A stretch of 64,000 nucleotides of DNA from Membranipora membranacea (lineage: Eukaryota > Bryozoa > Gymnolaemata > Cheilostomatida > Membraniporidae). The notes beneath the pieces are model-generated. The model made no database searches and was not told the DNA's origin. It saw only the letters and a program-made list of their open reading frames with translations. The translations under genes and the position numbers were made by a program. The stretch spans positions 16,571,501 to 16,635,500 of the forward strand of contig OU612070.1 in the NCBI GenBank assembly GCA_914767715.1. The letters are read 5' to 3'. Shown one piece after another: positions 35,216 through 49,044 of this stretch (within the stretch, counting starts at the first letter, position 1; the number at the start of each line of letters is the position of its first letter).

Positions 35216-37041
35216 GCTCCCAGTCTAAGCTAGTCAATTTTTACCGTAATACCTCTCTTAACAACAAAAGTTTTTTTTATAAACAGAGCCAATGTAAATT
35301 TCAGTTTGAAGTAGCTCAAAGTTTCGCTCATCTTACACTTATTTTTTTTGTGTCCACTATTGTCTGTGTTATTAGGGATAGCAGACAGCTTATTGCCTTG
35401 AAGAAAGCAAAAAAACTTTGCTGAAACTTCATGTTTTCCTCACAATATTTACTGTGTTACTTCTGACTTCATTTTTTAAGTTCTGTCTATAACCCTCTTT
35501 TTGTACTTTTTTGATTATTTTCTGTTAAACTAGTTATTACAGTCTAGTTATAGTTTTACATCACTGTATTATTACACTCACTTCTTGAAGATGGGAGATA
35601 TTTTGTCAAAAAAACTTATTTATTTTGAATCTTTGTAGTTTAGTATTTATTACTATATTTTGACCAGTTTCAAACAAGAAACATTGACTGTCTGTCTCTG
35701 GAAATACCATAAAAATATGGTTTGCATGCTGTGGTAAATGAATAAAACATACACATATTATAATAGTTCAAATCTGTTTGAATATTTTGGTAAGCCTTGA
35801 TATTGTTGCAATGTAATGTTCTGAATCCAAGCTGGTGTTCTGCCTTTCAAAGTGAACTTGAAACATATGTGGAGCTGTTACAGTATCAATAGTAATAAAA
35901 TGACCGGATGTTTTGAGTAAGGTATTAAGAACATGCGACAAGAATTCAATGAGGCATATTTACAAACATATATAATAATGAATTATCATCACTATTATAA
36001 TGAGTAGCAATGAGTAGAGGTCTGACAGGGTGAGCTGTGAATCAATATAATATATCCCTGGATGCATGATGTTGCTACCAATTCTTCCATTTACTAGCCA
36101 CTATCATATACTACAGTTTTTTTCAAGTTGTCTTCCCTTCATGCCCAGGGGCATCACTCTACAATCCCCAATTTATATCACGCTTGTGCATTGATCAGAG
36201 GAAATCAGTTGAGAGAAGCATAAGGCCACGTGACTTTGATATAGCCTGTGATTTTTGTCCAGCCCCACCCACTGACACAAATCACAGGCTATATCAAAGT
36301 CACATGGCCTTATGGGGAGAAGTGAAACTTCAGGAGAGAGAAGGCGGATGTATATTGAACAAGCAGAGTTGTGACTGCATATAAAGAAACTATTTCTCCA
36401 GACAGGCAAGTACCCAAGTATCTAACACCTTGGACTGTCTGTTGTATTTCATATAGTATAAACTGGCCATAAAATGATGGCAATGCAGCTTGTTTGCAGT
36501 TATTTAATGCTTGGGCTCACTGTTTATATACAACTGACCAACCATTGGTTGTTTGGGAAGGAGTTCATCCTAAAAGTCCTGGCATTGTATACACAATAAA
36601 GTTTAGCTGTGAAGTTCTTAGGCTTGTATGTCCCATAAGCACTCTTATGGCAAGATTAGTGAGCCAAGCGATGTACTATGGTTGCTCACTATATTGTTGT
36701 CTTCATTGTGGTAGTAGTATACAAAAAACTGGTAAAGCTTAGGACATCAGTGAGGTAAATATTGGTTTCTATACACAGGGCTCTCACATACCAGCATGGC
36801 TGCATGGGTGCAGCACCCACCAATGTGTACCACCACCAAATTAGAAAATTTTGAAGATGCACTCCCCTGTGTCCAGGATATCATCTACCCATTTAGGCAG
36901 GATAGGAAACAGGCTATGGATATGGATGGCTGATACCATGGACATGGAAAATATACAGGCTTGCAAGCCCCTGCGGCACATGTTTGCTTCCATAGCTGAC
37001 AGCCAGTGGAGAAAAACATGATTTCCCTGATATATTTTTAG
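35216..37041 (+). repeat. Duplicated SPRY 3' flank and upstream region of TP4
   Basis: Nearly identical to 7305-9125 at an offset of about 27.9 kb. Includes AATAAA (35741), the TATA-like site (36380-36386) and the MITE (36219-36314). No separate gene seen. Confidence 0.6.
36219..36314 (+). mobile_element. 96-bp hairpin MITE, copy 2
   Basis: Matches the 8303-8398 element in arms and flanks. It was carried along with the duplicated block. Confidence 0.7.
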
Positions 37042-37050
37042 TTCCCGCAA

Positions 37051-40000
37051 ATGATGGCAGAAGCAGAATCAAAAGAAGAAGGATTTCTAGAGTGTGGATT
37101 ATGTTTTGAAAATGATCCGCTCAAGCGATTACCCTGCAATCCTGGTCACATATATTGTGTAACTTGTCTGACCAAAGACTCCGAAGTGACTCAGATTATC
37201 AAATGTCCGCTGTGCAGGTAACCTATTGTGTTAACATAGTTGTGCTCATTGCATAGCTGCAAGCACATAATCATTAGTCGCCACTTGTCAAAACTGATAA
37301 TCATGAGTTAAGGACAAAAAATGGAGATAGTACAAGCAAGGAATAAAAAGGCATAACAACAAAGTTTTATCTAGTAAGTGCGAAAATGAAGCTTGGCCAA
37401 AAATTTAGAGGAATTATCACCTCTCTCCGCTTTCACTCCTTGAATCAATTAATTAGGGCACTGGTCTACTTCGGCACACAAGAGTTGTAGATCCTGATTT
37501 CATTTCTTTGACCTGCAACAAGTCACAAGTAAAACTATTATCTTATTCTTAGGTTTGTCTTCAGAAGACCCAATATTATACAACTATAATATTTCTGCAC
37601 ACAAGCCATGTTTGCCACATGCTGACTCTTGAAACGTCTTAGCGTCGTGGGTAGGAGATGCTTTAAGTTGATAGAGCACCAGCAGTCGTCAGCGCACAAG
37701 TTCTCTTGCTGTCACATCTCTATGAAGATATGGCAACAAGGGATGTGGTGGAAGATAGATTTGTTCAAGCGACAACTCATTCAAATACCTGATGATACAC
37801 GATGATGATTAATAGCACAACTTCAACCAGTTATGTTCTTGAAAGTGACTAGCACAATTATGCTTCATTTTTAGAACTGTGTTCGATGAAGGTATAGATG
37901 ACATCCCATCAGCAGGTGCTCCACTAGATAAGTTTCTGTGCTGTGATGTTTGTATGAGAAAAGATGACAAGAGAAGACTGGCTCAGATTTACTGTGTGGT
38001 CTGCCAAAAAAAGTTTTGTACTCCTCACGAAAAGGTACAGATCATTTTCAAGATTTGAACAGGGTTGGGGCTTGAATGTACGCTAGACTGTCAGTGGCAA
38101 AGTAAACTCACTCTCACAAACAAGCATACATGAAATACCTCTGCTGGTGGCCATTTGTTGTATTCATTGGAAATTGTTGACACCCTAAAAGCCATACCTA
38201 TAAATCCTCATCCATAGTTTGGTAGGCTTATGCTCTTTAGCCTAGGTACAACGTAATAATTTTGCTGGTATCATGCATTTCGCTTTTCTGCTTTCTATAA
38301 CAATTGTTGTGAAGCATAAGCCGCACTACCAAATAGTTTTTTTTCTTCTTTCAAAGAGTCATAACGATGCACTGGATGACCACATGCGTATTAGAATGGA
38401 TGAGTATAAGAAATATTGGAGAAAAATGGAGATAAGATACTGTGAGAAACACTCAAAGAAACCCTACTCCATAACTTGTGTGAAATGCCCCAGATTATTT
38501 TGTCTGGATTGTATCGATCAATTAGAAACTTGCTCTGGTGGTAAGTAGGTAGCATCATTTACATGTATATCAGATACAACACAACCTTCCTCCTTGTCTT
38601 AAAGTAAACCCTAAGTTATATCATCCAAAATATCAGAGCAGTGCAAACTTCTAAATTATTATTTGATAAACCGATATATTGTAATAAACGACAGTAAACT
38701 TCTGACACCTCCCAATATTTGGTATTATTTAAAAGATATCAGTTTGAGTCTTTGTCTCTAAGCCTGGAATGAAGTACCCTCTCCATGTATATTTTGATAA
38801 ATATCTTAAATAGGTGACAGACACGAGCTGAGGTCAATATCAAACATGGTCGCAAAGCTCATCGACATGGTTAATGAGAAGAAGGTATGGATATTCGATA
38901 AGGAGGAGCACCTGTTAGGAATGTCTAAACAGCTGACAGCTGTCATATCAGACTGGGATACAGAAACTCAAGAGTTGGTTGACAAGCTACATAACGCCAG
39001 AGATAAACAAATATATAGAATTCTATGACAAACATTTCCGGGTGCAGGAGGACAGCTCCTAGTTATACGTTGTTACTAGTCAGACCGATCATATAGCAGT
39101 TATTATGGATTTGATTCTTAGGGAACATAGTAGCAATAGGATAGGAGCATAGGAGCATAATGTTCTTACTTCGACTAGGTTATTATAAAGAAAACTTGGT
39201 AACTGTGATTGAGCTCACAAGCTAGAACACAGAATAAAACAATTAAAGTGTGGAAAGGGAGTCTTATAGTAATTGATTAATAAAATTAATGTGTTGATAC
39301 AGATCTAATATAGAATCAACAAAGGCTGATCACATCAGGTACAGGTACAAGCGATTCATATCCTTTCACATTTACTTTTAGGTTGCAGGTCTTATGCAGC
39401 AATATGTTGAGCTTGAGGAAAATCTGAGAGAACTCAGAAATCAATCCAGAATTGAGGTGACAAGTTTCCTGGATGATGAGATCGGAAGTCTCCTGGATAA
39501 GCTCAGCAGACAAGTAGCTAGGATAGATACCAGACTTTACACCTATCATGAGGTACCTACTAGGTAGAATATCTATTCGGATCGGTTATCATCTTGTTTC
39601 ATATTGCCATTGTTACGTTGATAAGTATCACTGAGACCTTCACCTGTAGCTGAAGAAGTAATTGAAAATCCAATTTGTTTTGGCATAGAAATTAATTTTT
39701 CTGTTTCACATGCCTATGATTATAGCTTTAATGGCTCGATTGATCACGATTCAAAATGAGCTGAATTTGCAAGTTGCCTGTTTTAGTCTGTCCTGTCGGC
39801 CTGTGGAGTTGCACTTTCCTATAATATAACCCCTACAGTATTTGAAACGTATAAATATATTTTCATGGTTTTTTTCCTGTGTATGTGATTGTCTTGTACT
39901 TGAGTAGGAGGTGGCTCAGTTGGTTAGAGTGCCGGTCCTTCAGCATGCAAGTGGTGAAGGGCGTGGTTCAAATCCCACTGCGGTCCATCGACTAGTGGGG

Positions 40001-41913
40001 TTTTGTTGGGCCCCTGGTGTGCTCCGACCTGCCTGCAAACTTGGCGCAGACATTGCAGCCTCGCCATTAAGGCAACTAATAATGGAATGTCTGAATCGTC
40101 TTCGTTCTGACCCCTCACTGATGTAAGCTCCATTCTCAGCCTTTCTTGTATTCTACCAGGTAGATGTGGCAGATGGATACAAAGAGACAGAGAAACTTAT
40201 AAATGAACTGATGATTATGAAGATCCCTCAATATAAACCTTCATCTAATCATGTCCAGCTCTCTGATACAGGTATTTAATATCTCCTGATTTAGTTATCA
40301 AAATCTATATTCTATTCTTTATTACTGGAACACCGTAAATGTGCTGCTTTGTATCACGTTAACAGTTTCATATTTCGATTTTAAAACTTCTTTATCACTC
40401 AGAAACATCCTTCTTATCTCGTTCATTATTATCATACTGTACTGTAAATATAGAACATTTCGTATTGGATAACTATTTACCGGATGTTGTCCATTTTTCT
40501 TTACCTACCTCCCCTTGCCGCATGGATCACTGTTGTCAATTACTGTTATCAATCCATCGCTGCTAACTCTGCGGAATGAAGCTATGAATGATGTTTCTGA
40601 TTTCATTTTTAGATTGTTGCGATGTTCAGCCTGCTGTCAAGATAATACAATCATCTCGACAGCTGATGGATCTGCCCCTCTTAGCTTATAACAATCCTCC
40701 GACTTCTATGAAACCACTCAGTACTGTCCAACTCTCCTCCTTTGTCCACTCTGTTACTAAATACCAGAATTCAATTTATGCTGGTCTGGAAAATAGCAAG
40801 CTCATGAGGGTCACAGAACCTGCTAATACCGGCTCCCCGACTGAGTTTGTGAATGTTGGGGGTTATGTATCTAGTGCACAAGTGTATAATAATGAGCTAT
40901 ATGTATTATCACATAATGCCAGAAAGGTTTATGTGTATGACTTACAGGGTAAACTAAAGAGGTCCTGGTCCCATAACAGTAACAGTAGTATCTTTAATAA
41001 GCTCAGAGTAGTAAACGAGAAGGTGGTTGTCCCAGATGGAGCTTCTCAATCTCTAACTGTTTATACTCTTCAAGGTCAGCTTATAAAACAGATCAAATGT
41101 CCTGGTATGTCAACAAACGATAAAGCATTAGCTGTATGCGGAGATGACTCTGTTATCTTAACTGACCGAGTTACAAACAGTGTACTCAGAGTGAACCTAG
41201 ACAGTGGGAAGGTGATGTGGACATCTAAACATGTAATCCAGCCACAAGGCGTCGTCTGCTACAAGGACAGATACGTACTCGTGTCAAACTGTAACACAGA
41301 AACTACGATATGGATGCTGGATGTGGATACAGGTATATTCATAATACTTGCATGATTTACATACACTTTATATATTGGTAAATGACAGAGCTATAATTTA
41401 TTGGTATATCTTTTGTGCTCAATTAAATTTGTGAGAGAAACCCGTTCTATTTTGGCCCAACTGTTCCTTTCCTTCACTCAGCATTCAGTCAATGATAATG
41501 CGAGTTGGGATTTCTTCAGCTAAGGTTGTTTTGCGAAAAAAGATTATGATATTGTATCATCAATTAGTATGTAAATATATGATAAATTTTAGTTTGCTGA
41601 TCAAGTTGTAGATTTGTATAACATGTATGACTAATATGGAATGCAAAATCATGGTCTACTCGCGGAATATACCACTGTCTAAATCCTGGCGTGTCTTGTG
41701 AACTTTTTTTAATGTTTTAATGAAACAGACAAAAAACTCCTTTATGTTGATTTCTCGTTGGATTTCCATTTTTCAGGTAAGAAAGTAGGTGAGCTCTGCG
41801 GCCAGACAGATTGGAGCTGTTATCACTTTGACCTGGATATTGATGGTGACACTCTTATTATTGCTAAATACACTCTAAAGTCAATACAGTGCTATGAGCT
41901 GATCACAGAATAG
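37051..41913 (+). pseudogene. TP4: RING/B-box/coiled-coil/NHL-like propeller TRIM gene with a lost splice donor
   Basis: Exons 37051-37217, 37875-38034, 38357-38540, 38814-39010, 39382-39552, 40160-40271, 40613-41332, 41777-41913 (TAG). All reading frames are open and the domains are complete. The donor after exon 4 reads AAACAA|ATATAT instead of AAACAA|GTATAT, the form in every other copy. Read-through adds IYRIL and then TGA, which would leave a RING/B-box/short coiled-coil protein without propeller. If a cryptic donor is used the full protein may survive. Variable sites: F (LPSF-type, SSFVHS), Y, N, I, K, ND, RV, I, C, DWS, YT. The upstream block is almost the same as that of TP2. Confidence 0.75.
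39905..40120 (+). repeat. tRNA-derived SINE in intron of TP4
   Basis: Box A TGGCTCAGTTGG and box B GGTTCAAATCC are both well preserved. Same position as in the paralogues. Confidence 0.75.
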
Positions 41914-44231
41914 GTAACTAGTGATCCACTCTGTTCTTGGTTCTTTCAATCAGTTCCGGTCAATGATATGAATTTATGGATCAGTGGTAGATTACATAGC
42001 GTGGCTATTTGTGGGGATATGCCATCAGTATAAAGCTTTGTGTCATGATCTAAAGAAAGCTATAAATCTGGAAGCTTTTATGTGATGCATTGATTGACGT
42101 CCCAGTAACAATATTCTAAAACTCAGGCAAGCTGCTTGACAGAAGTTTACAAGTGTCAGCTATTCTAGTTTCTGAACTTATGGACCAATCAGAGATGAAT
42201 AATGCGGTCAAGCATACATGAATAGCCATACGCTGGCTCAGGGTCAGATATGTACTCCTCACCCATCCTCATATATCAGTGGTTCTGGTTGTAATATAAG
42301 GTCTAGCGGTACAAGTTTGAAGGTGTGTTTTCCTTTACTGTGTTATCAGCATAGATTTAAAAACAGTACTGTTTTTAAATCTACTGTACTATTTAAATCT
42401 ACTGTTTTTAAATCTACTATACTGTTTTAAAATCTCAATCTACTGTACTGTTTTTAAATCTATGGTTATCACCCAAATTTCTCTCTGACTTTCTGTTCAT
42501 CCTCTTTTCTAAAGGATGTCTTCCCGTGTCTTTATTAATAGATGAATCTCTAAAACACTATCCAAATTGCAAGTATGAAATAAATAGGCAGTGCGAAATA
42601 TGTTTTATAGTGAAAGGAGTTTTTTGTAATTTTTGAACACAAGCTTCAAATAACCATATTTTTTGCTTTGTACAAGAGTATCTCTGTTTAATTTTTTATA
42701 TCCTTAATTACATTTTGATTTCCAGTGTTTCGTTGCCATGCTCAATTCAATGTACAGATGATGATTTCTGTTGTCAGCTACCATGTTTATTCTACATTAT
42801 TAAAATCTATCCTAACAGGATTATTTCGAGCATGAGTTTGATTGGGATTAACCTAGTTCTCCAACTATTAACATATGGTCAGAGATCAAATACACTGAAG
42901 TTTAATATGGTTGCTGCTGGTTGCACACCATAATCAACCAGATAAACAAAAAAAGATATATTTTCTATAAAATAACCTCTCGATTTAATGTTAATCATAC
43001 TGATCAAGCCTCAAGAGGTGCGACTGATAAGTATCCAGTCATTCTACCTAAAAATGATACTTCACCCATCTCCTGTCAATATATGCTGACCCCCATGTCT
43101 CTACCGTATAAACATCTCCTCTATGGGCAATTGCTTCCTCTTTCATTCAGATAGGACGACTCTTATATTTTGTTTTGTAGCAGCTATCTTACTGGATTAG
43201 TTTTAATCACATATGTTTATAGCCATAAGTAGGATTCATTATCTCAAGATCCTTTTTAACAAAATTACAGAATCTTCACACAGTGCTGTTGCCAAATCCA
43301 AACAGATGCGCTTTCTGCTTTGTGTGGCTTGTTTGAGTTCTCAGCCTGCCAGCCCAACTTTAGGGAGCAATTTCACGGCATAACGCTGCGAAAAACTCGC
43401 AATAACAACCTTGATATTGGCATTATGTAATCACATGATCATATCTAGTTAATTCCATCAGTATAATTGCTTTTCTATGTCAGACATTCAAGTCTGGTCT
43501 CGGGTTTGTGATCACAATATGCTGTGTCATGCTGAGCTGCTCTGTGAGATCACACCTCACCCACTACTACTATTCACTGCGCTGTTTTTCAACCCCTTTT
43601 TGTGCAAAAGATTTTCAAAGTCTTCACCACCAGCATTGACGTATTCACACCTCTCCCATACATTTTTGCACAACACTTTCAGTACTTTATTATGCCTAAA
43701 CATGTATCTACGGAGTCTGATTGAAAATTAGGCAATGCATGCCGTAATGTACCCTAGACCAAACACCATTGTATAAAAAACACGTATGATAGGTTTTAAC
43801 AATAGTTATATCAATGGACTATATACATGTTACATTTGTTACGTATGTATATTGTTAATGGATTTATAATTGAGCGCCTTGAATTGATTAGCGTTTCAAT
43901 TGTAATAATTTATAATGTGTAAAAACATCATAATATATGTATAAGGTTTTAGGTAACAGTGCACAACTGACATACAATATATATTCATTCTGTCAAGGGG
44001 TTGATTCTATACATCTTGAAATGGCTACAAGTGGTGCTAAAACTTCAATGGACGTATCTGAGTTCAGATCTGTATATGAGAGTGAAGGGCAGTATAACCT
44101 GACTGTACAGATTCCATATTGAGCTAAACTAGCATACGATATAAACAGATAGAGAGTCCAAATGTTCGTACAAATGTTGATGAATCCTTACTTACAATGT
44201 CTGATAGATTATCTTGTTGGGTACACCAAGG
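41914..44231. repeat. Duplicated downstream segment D, copy 3 (no clear gene)
   Basis: Follows the layout of 2925-5122, with a 116-bp MITE inserted at 42349. Homology ends at GGAGTTAAATAC (44.23 kb), the empty target site of the TTAA element. The small frame 44021-44122 encodes the 33-aa peptide with two changes. Confidence 0.6.
42349..42464. mobile_element. 116-bp palindromic MITE with 7-bp TSD GTTATCA
   Basis: CATAGATTTAAAAACAGTAC at the left end is matched by its reverse complement at the right end. The interior repeats TTTAAATCTACTGT. GTTATCA flanks both sides (42342-42348, 42465-42471), and the paralogous segments at 3353 and 14239 have a single GTTATCA. Confidence 0.8.
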
Positions 44232-47146
44232 AGTTAAATACTTGTCTAAAACTTCTTGGGTACACAGAGAGAGCCTTTATAAGGAGTGTTTGCCTCAATG
44301 CGCGTGAAAAGACAACTCAAAAATTATAATCGCCTTGTTCGAAATTTTGACTGCTCATCTCAATTTAGACTATTTTTTGGAAAATATATCAGTTACCAAA
44401 TGTTGAAAATCAAGAAATGTATCCATTGGGTCAATTCCAATTCATGATGACACCCTGAGGGTTACTTCCTTATTATTAACATAGTATAAGGGATTTGTTT
44501 ATTTCTAACGGGTACGGTTTACACAACTAGCATGTTACTAAGTGAAAAACTTTTTCGGGAATTTCATCAGGATAATTATAGCATTTCTTTTCCTTACAAT
44601 TTCAGCAGATCATACTGCAATCTCACACCACAGGTAACTGCTGGCCTCTTCCCAGACTTCATCTTGGCTGTGACATGATAAAATTGTTTAAGGTTGGTTA
44701 AATTCGGGATCCTCATATTTGAGGTCAGGTTTTTTCAGCCTTTATAGCTGATAGTAGATAGTGCAATTACAACCAAACTCCTATCTTTAGTTTATCATTT
44801 ATTAAAAAGGATATTTTACTATCAGGGTTCATTAGGACCCTATGATCCTTTGCTGCTACAATTATTGTTAAAAAAGTTCATCAGGGTGCTTTGGTCACTG
44901 GGCGCAGGCCCCAGATAAACTAAAGAAAAAGGTTTGTATAAATTTGTGATGACGACGACGTCGATGCCGACGACGATGCCGATGCCGACGACGACAATGA
45001 ATGCTATGCAATTAATTTTCATGTTTTTTTTGTACCTCAGATCTTATTTGTGCAATTTATAGTTAGTATCTTGATGGACAAATTAAAGTTATCCCAAACA
45101 AACAATTACGTCAAGCAGTCGTCACACCGTGCTATGTCCTGCTTTGATCAGATTGAACCATGCACAAACATTAGCTCCAATTATGTTCCTGATTTTTTAT
45201 ATCATCAACATAAATAAATGTGTGGCAACCAACCATGGGCCTTGGCAGCCTTTCCGGATTACATCCTATTGATCTGAACGGCCAGAAGGGTTCTCCGATC
45301 CCTTCTAAAGGACAAAGGTGATAGACTAACTCACAAACAGTGGCAGAATATTGATGTACAGGGTAATTGCCACTTTCAACCCTTGACCCTTGACCTCATT
45401 GTTACGGAGGCCTCACAAACCAAGTATGATGTTGATTTTGAAGCCTGACATTGGTGTTTTCTCCATGCCTGGCGAGTTTGGAGATGCAAACTTATACAGA
45501 AGAAAGCACTGGCATGTCATACAGCGACTCATAAATAATTTCTGGCAAACATTTTTTCGGAATTTGTCCATTATTGAGGTCATATAAACACAAAAGAAGC
45601 AGCACAACTGCAGGTACTGTTGTATGTAATTTCAATATTTTCTAGCTGAAGTTGCACTGCTTCCTTCGTTTTACTCATAAGCTTAAGCAGGTAATCTAGG
45701 AGGTTCTTTAATTTGAAGTGTTGTTGAGCACATGCAGATATAAGAGAGGTATACACCTGAGGGTGATTGGGCTGGAAGAATCAAACTTGAAAGACTCGAA
45801 CACTCAAATCCTGCAGCACTTATCGACAGCCACTGAGTATCAAGGACGCTAACCGATCACGCCATCTTGCCATCTTGCCACCTCCGATTACCCAGTAAAA
45901 TCGGCCTCGTACTACAGCCCAGTGAAAAAGTAACTTTACTTTAAGATCTGTAACTCAAACTAATTCAAGCTAAGTTAGTAGAAACAAAACTAATGTAGCC
46001 CCCCCCCCCTCCCATCCTCAAAAAATAGCATACTGATTTTCCACTGCTGCTATCGGTGGGGTAATCCCACCATGTCCATACAGCTAGATCTCAAGTTAGC
46101 ATGAAACCTGGGATAATTGTTATTTATTTTTTTTAATTATTTTTAATTTTCCTTTATTTTTTCTATTTTTTTTCATTTTTTCAATTATATTTTATTTTCT
46201 TTTATTTTTTAAATGCATGAATGTTTTCAATATATTTATGAAGATTAACAGAAGGAAGGGGCGGATCACACACTCTATACTAGTGATACGGAAAGAAAAT
46301 AATGGAATAAACCAAGGTTGTCAAAGGACACAATATAACATAATCAGGCCTTGATATAAAGCAATGACTTAAGCTATTGTTTTAACACTTGAATTTTTTG
46401 TCCACTTCACCAAATCACAACATCGATCTCAGCCTGAGCTTTAGTTCCTGATAATAGAAGAGCAACTCAGATGAAGAATTAATTATCCTTGTGAGCCAAT
46501 ACGAGGATAAATATCCAAGTGTTATCTGTAAGAAAGGTAGCTGACCGCATGAGAATTACCAAAGTATCAAACATGACATGACCTATATCATCACTACCTT
46601 AATGTTGAGGTTGCTCAGTTGGTTAGAGCGGCGTTCTTCAGCGTGCAAGTGTTGAAGCTCTGGGATAGAATCCCTCTGCAGTCCACTCACTACAAGGGTT
46701 GTTGGATACCAACCTGCCTTCAAACTGAGAGCAAAATTGGCGCAGAAATTGCAGCCTTGCCCTTTCTCTTGACCCCCATTTAGCCATCCATTCTGGTGGT
46801 AAGTGACGAAACCATGTGATTTTACCAAACATTTTTAACCAACATTTTTAATCAACATCAAACTTCCAACACAACAGCCCTCTTAAAAAGATAAATTCAA
46901 TATATTGTTAACTATTGTGCATGGTTTTATATGATCGAGTGATAAAACTCTCAGAACCTGTGACCAATATTAGCAAGATTCTCAATATGAATGAGAGGAC
47001 ACTTATATAAAACATAAGTAGTATATAAAATAAAGCCTCTTCTAAAAATAGAGAATGAGGTTAAATCTCATAATGGCGTTTTTTAAGAAGAGCTTACTTT
47101 TTGTAACAACGCTGAGTGAAAATAAAGTTTAAAACTGTAATAACCG
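44232..47146 (+). other. Single-copy intergenic DNA
   Basis: Not part of the array. Holds a GAC/GAT simple repeat (about 44947-44996), a T-rich run (about 46120-46215), a C run near 45997 and a diverged SINE (46606-46772). Several short open frames occur, but none has a domain or splice pattern I can defend. Confidence 0.5.
46606..46772 (+). repeat. Diverged tRNA-derived SINE outside the array
   Basis: TTGCTCAGTTGGTTAGAGCG resembles box A of the intronic SINEs. The body keeps CAAACTGAGAGCAAAATTGG and GCAGAAATTGCAGCC. Box B is decayed (GGGATAGAATCCC). It is an independent insertion of the same family. Confidence 0.65.
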
Positions 47147-47937
47147 CTACAATAGAGGCACACTTTTAGTTCTTTTTAGGCGCCTCAAATGAGGCCTCTG
47201 CTGGTTGTATGACTCTTCAAATCTTTGGACTGTCGGAGCCACACTGACTCGTCGGGGATTATCTACTGGTGTATTGACAGGTGATGCTGAGCGAGCATCA
47301 GTATCATCAGTCTGTGCCCCCCTGAGTCTTGCCCCCAGCCCGGCGGCCCCCCGTCCAGTCTCATCGTTGTCCGTCAATGTTTCATCATCTGTTGGCTTGT
47401 TAACATGCAAAGGGATTTCTTCGTATGTCGGTTCTTTAGTACTGGCTGTCGAAGAAAGGCTAATCTTCATGGAGAGACTTTCACTGGTACTAACTGGTAG
47501 TGCACTTTCTTCATCACTCTTTAATGAACCAGGTGTTGCGTATGAACTAGGCTTGGAGTTGTCTGAGAAGCGATGACTATCTGCAAAGTATAAAGATCAT
47601 GACAAGCTCACTGGTTTATAATTGTTTATAAGGTCCTGTTGACAAGCTACAGGGTTGGGGGTTGCTGTGTTAGCTGTATGACCCGTTAGAAATTGTAACA
47701 TAATTCTTTCTCTTACGTGGTGTGGCTTGTTTGATGTAATAAATAACTACCCTTCTTTACAGAAAGACATTAAATTAAATAATGGAGCCGCAATTTGAAG
47801 AGAATTTGTTGAAAACGGTTTATTGATCTGTATAACGACAGTGGACAATATCTCACCTTCAGTCCAATCTTCCGCCAGCTGGTTTGCGCGCCTCGCCACA
47901 ATTGGAGTGATAGATTGATTTGATGTTTCATAAAATT
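47147..47937 (-). CDS. 3' end of an unrecognised multi-exon gene
   Basis: Two minus-strand exons join cleanly: 47857-47937 (AG acceptor at 47938-47939, donor GTGAGA) and 47147-47580 (acceptor TTTGCAG, stop TAG at 47147-47149). The phases agree (G|AT). The encoded C-terminus has about 171 residues, starting near FYETSNQSIT and ending LKRTKSVPLL. It is rich in S, T, E, D and R, with low-complexity acidic stretches and no membrane segment. No domain is recognised. It looks like a disordered, possibly phosphorylated cytoplasmic tail. Upstream exons would lie at higher coordinates but were not identified. It is single-copy and convergent with the TRIM array. Confidence 0.55.
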
Positions 47938-49044
47938 CTGGAAGAGAATCAGAAGATGTCTTAACACTTCATTATTGGAACTTTGTTGCTTGACCGGGCA
48001 TTGTGAAATCACCGCAAGGCACTTGGAAAGAGTTGCCTTTGGGTAGACAACTCCCAGCTGCGAGCAACTAAATACGTGTGTTTGCACATGGGTGTGCATG
48101 GTAGATTTGTCTCTAACTCCTTGATGAGAACGATGACCTTTGGTTTGGTTTCCCTTTCTCATATCATTGTAAAGCTCATAATCAGACTAAGGGAACCAAA
48201 GGGACCTTGCGTGCACCAAACTTGCCAACAACTATAATTTTATAAGAACTCCAGAATTCTTGCGGTGACTATTGGGTAATTCCTTGCATAAAGCGGAAGC
48301 ACAAGAGCACAGAAGATAATGGGGCGATATGAGGCATGCCCAACAAAAATTGGGAGCTATCATCCAAAAACGCCTTGCAAGATCGCTTAAGATAGGATAT
48401 GATTTCTAAGCTTACAGCCTTTATACAGACTCCCATCAGCTTGCAAGTCTATAATTGAAGAACAAAATGAAAGAGCAACATTTGTGAATCAATTTCTCCA
48501 GCCCTCATAATAGTAGAAATGAGAATGTGGGTTCAGCCATTTGAAACAACCCGCTGAATAACAACATGAATTTAGAGTACTCTTATTATTGGAAAAGGTA
48601 GAACATTTTATGGCTGCTGATTACCCAGTCTGCTGCATAGACTCACATCACAGAGGCAGCAGATAAAAGGATTATGAGCTCGACTATTAACACCTACTGG
48701 GCTGATCATACGTGTCGGGCCTTTGATCTCTAGTTAGTTATGATCATCTGCTGAGGTAGTATGGGTGATTTGTACCTCACAAATAGAGACATTGACATTC
48801 AGAAAAAGGTATAACGGCACTCTTTGATCTGCTCTCTGGCAAATGTTGCTGAACTCGCTGACGCAGCATGCTGACGTAGGGCAGGGCGCATGCAGAAGTG
48901 TAGCGATGATTGTTAATAGTGAAATGGTCGATGACTGGGAACAAACTGCTTATGTCTATAGTTGTTATGTTATGTAATTATGTTTTGAATTTGGTGATTA
49001 CTGCCAATCCAGTCATTGTCTAATTTTTGGTAATTATGCAAGAC
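47938..49044 (-). other. Region upstream of the minus-strand gene
   Basis: A 130-codon minus-strand frame at 47770-48162 overlaps the exon in another frame and is not supported. Further exons of the gene may lie here, but no pair with good splice sites was found. Homology to the FN3-SPRY leader resumes at about 49045. Confidence 0.35.

Noticed and set aside
44840-45022. Low-complexity minus-strand frame (V/G/I rich)
   Set aside because: Produced by a GAC/GAT simple repeat.
47770-48162. 130-codon minus-strand frame
   Set aside because: A spliced exon in another frame (47857-47937) with good borders and phase explains this stretch better.
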